From the NCBI GenBank assembly GCA_018242505.1, contig JAFEBU010000016.1:1-32843 (forward strand): 32,843 nt of DNA. Direction: 5' to 3'. Under the pieces are notes generated by a model. The model searched no databases. It had not been told where the DNA came from and worked only from the letters and a program-made list of their open reading frames with translations. Below, in pieces: positions 31,819 through 32,843 of this stretch. A program made the position numbers and the translations under genes. This DNA is from Pseudomonadota bacterium. Its GTDB lineage: Bacteria; Pseudomonadota; Alphaproteobacteria; Reyranellales; Reyranellaceae. Each line of letters starts with the position of its first letter. The first letter of the stretch is position 1.

Positions 31819-32361
31819 TCAATACGGCGAAACGCCGGCCTTGAGTTTCGCGCCGTAGTTCTCCAGCCACGATTTCTTGGCGCGCAGGAACTCGATGTAC
31901 CAGCCCTCGTCCTCGCGATAGGGATCGTCCATGCCGAAGAAGAGCGCCGGGGTGGAGTAGAGGATGCCGCCGCCGACATTCTCGCGATCGAACTTGGGAT
32001 GGTTCTCGTCCCGCCCTGCGCTGTCGACATCGCGCGCCCGATACGATGCCGGTCCCCCGCGCGTCCAGCGCTCGCCGAACACTTGCGCGGCCTCCTTCGA
32101 CGGAAAGCGCTTGGGGATGCCCTCGACCGTCAACGGCGGCGACGGAAGGTCCGAGATCTCGCGGTAGAGGCCTTCGATCAATTGCTGCAGCAGAAGCGCC
32201 TCGCGCGCGCGTCGAAGAGCACGCCGTTTCGAGAAGGCGGAGCGGACGGAGCGGACCAGCCAGAAAATCGTGGCTGCAATCGCCAGGACCGCGAGGCCGA
32301 TCTGAAATGCGCTGCTCTCAATGAATGAAGAACTACCGTCACATACGCCGCTGCAATCCAT
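31819..32361 (-). CDS. Single-pass membrane protein, hypothetical
   Basis: A 180-residue protein: an N-terminal segment with one membrane helix (about 18-37, AFQIGLAVLAIAATIFWLVR), a basic helical stretch (SKRRALRRAREALLLQQL), then a soluble domain with DLPSPPLTVEGIPKRFPSK and a C-terminal WYIEFLRAKKSWLENYGAKL. No family recognised. The soluble domain would be cytoplasmic by the positive-inside rule, since the basic stretch follows the helix. The ATG at 32361 has a weak AGGGCG upstream. It starts a minus-strand run that continues with the SDR gene. Confidence 0.7.
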   Translation of the reverse strand: MDCSGVCDGSSSFIESSAFQIGLAVLAIAATIFWLVRSVRSAFSKRRALRRAREALLLQQLIEGLYREISDLPSPPLTVEGIPKRFPSKEAAQVFGERWTRGGPASYRARDVDSAGRDENHPKFDRENVGGGILYSTPALFFGMDDPYREDEGWYIEFLRAKKSWLENYGAKLKAGVSPY

Positions 32362-32661
32362 CGACGCACGCCCTAATAATCGTCAAGAATACTCACCAGC
32401 AAAATCCTGATAAAAATACATCAGGCTCATCTATCCTGCCCGGTCCTTTCCGCTTTTCAAGCCCTTTCGGAGTTCATGCAGACTGCCCGGCGTCGGATGC
32501 GACCTCCGGTTCGGACGCTCACGGTCTGTCATTGCACGGACCGATCATTTTCTCCGTCGCGCAGGCCTGCGTCACTCCCACCGGCTTCCCTGCACGGGCT
32601 TATGGCGATAAGGATTCGGGCTCGTGTGGCGCAACCGGAATGGAAAGATTGAAGCAGAGGC
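32362..32661. other. Divergent intergenic region, locally lower GC
   Basis: Three hundred bases between divergent genes. The first hundred (about 32365-32435) is clearly richer in A/T than the rest of the window (AATAATCGTC, AAAATCCTGATAAAAATACA), which may reflect promoters for both genes or a small insertion. No gene, RNA or consensus promoter is recognised. Confidence 0.5.
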
Positions 32662-32843
32662 ATGGGCAGACTTCTCTTCATACCCGCCTTTTGCTTCGCC
32701 TCTTTCCTGAGCGCATTTGCAAATGCAAATGAGCGGCGCATGGAGGTCGACGGGATCGGGAGAAGCTATGCCTTGCACGTGCCGGCCGGCATTGGCCCCG
32801 GCGCGCCGCTCGTGGTCGTGCTCCATGGCAGAGGCAGCTCCGG
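32662..32843 (+). CDS. Secreted esterase/PHB depolymerase-like protein (partial)
   Basis: The first 60 residues of an alpha/beta hydrolase, cut by the window edge. A signal peptide (1-about 22, FLSAFANA) precedes MEVDGIGRSYALHVPAG and then LVVVLHGRGSS, the oxyanion-forming HGxG region. This resembles the LpqC/feruloyl esterase/PHB depolymerase group that cleaves esters outside the cytoplasm. The nucleophile and the rest lie beyond the window. The ATG follows GCAGAGGC. Confidence 0.75.
   Translation, partial: MGRLLFIPAFCFASFLSAFANANERRMEVDGIGRSYALHVPAGIGPGAPLVVVLHGRGSS

Noticed and set aside
32362..32435. Horizontally acquired island, from the lower local GC
   Set aside because: Too short; ordinary promoters in GC-rich genomes show the same dip and no mobile gene is near.

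Overview
This is a high-GC window (roughly two thirds G+C by eye) from what looks like an alphaproteobacterial chromosome. The evidence is the G/C-ending codon use, a DUF992 secreted protein, CsbD-like and hemerythrin stress proteins, and two promoters matching the alphaproteobacterial EcfG general-stress consensus (GGAAC, 16 bases, CGTT). The exact genus cannot be settled; a Reyranella- or Rhizobiales-like soil bacterium is a guess. No rRNA, tRNA, CRISPR array, complete insertion sequence or prophage gene was seen.

Layout. 1-5921: cysteine hydrolase, flavin oxidase with a covalent-FAD cysteine, arabinonate-type sugar-acid dehydratase, family 2 glycosyltransferase and AraC regulator. 6378-9702: a stress-type block with an EcfG promoter, a four-helix membrane protein, a 27-residue hydrophobic peptide, a hemerythrin, a second cysteine hydrolase, a small basic protein and a VOC protein. 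9719-10085: ASCH-domain pseudogene. 10229-13731: extradiol dioxygenase followed by a lone molybdenum hydroxylase large subunit. 14030-15982 (minus): mobB, fdhD and a DUF992 protein. 16297-19274: small hypothetical and secreted proteins around about 1 kb of repeat-rich, gene-poor DNA. 19653-23382: Nudix hydrolase, B12-binding radical SAM protein with its own EcfG promoter, and an orphan groEL. 23429-25115 (minus): small stress-type proteins. 25327-28202: small secreted or membrane proteins, including a nuclease-fold protein and a CopC-fold protein that both appear to lack key residues. 28203-29355: no convincing gene. 29356-32361 (minus): multi-pass membrane protein, SDR and single-pass membrane protein. 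32662-end: the start of a secreted esterase/PHB depolymerase-like protein.

Two patterns stand out beyond ordinary gene content. First, the window holds more than a dozen unrelated short tandem arrays (units of 14, 15, 18, 18-21, 21, 22, 27, 66, 92 and 115 bp). Most sit just beyond gene ends or between divergent genes, and one has expanded inside a membrane-protein gene. Second, three small genes (17720-18007, 26324-26635, 26790-27062) encode paralogous two-helix membrane proteins sharing the core LYWxWFDNxY...W....GG. I do not recognise this as a named family; it is the best candidate here for something undescribed.
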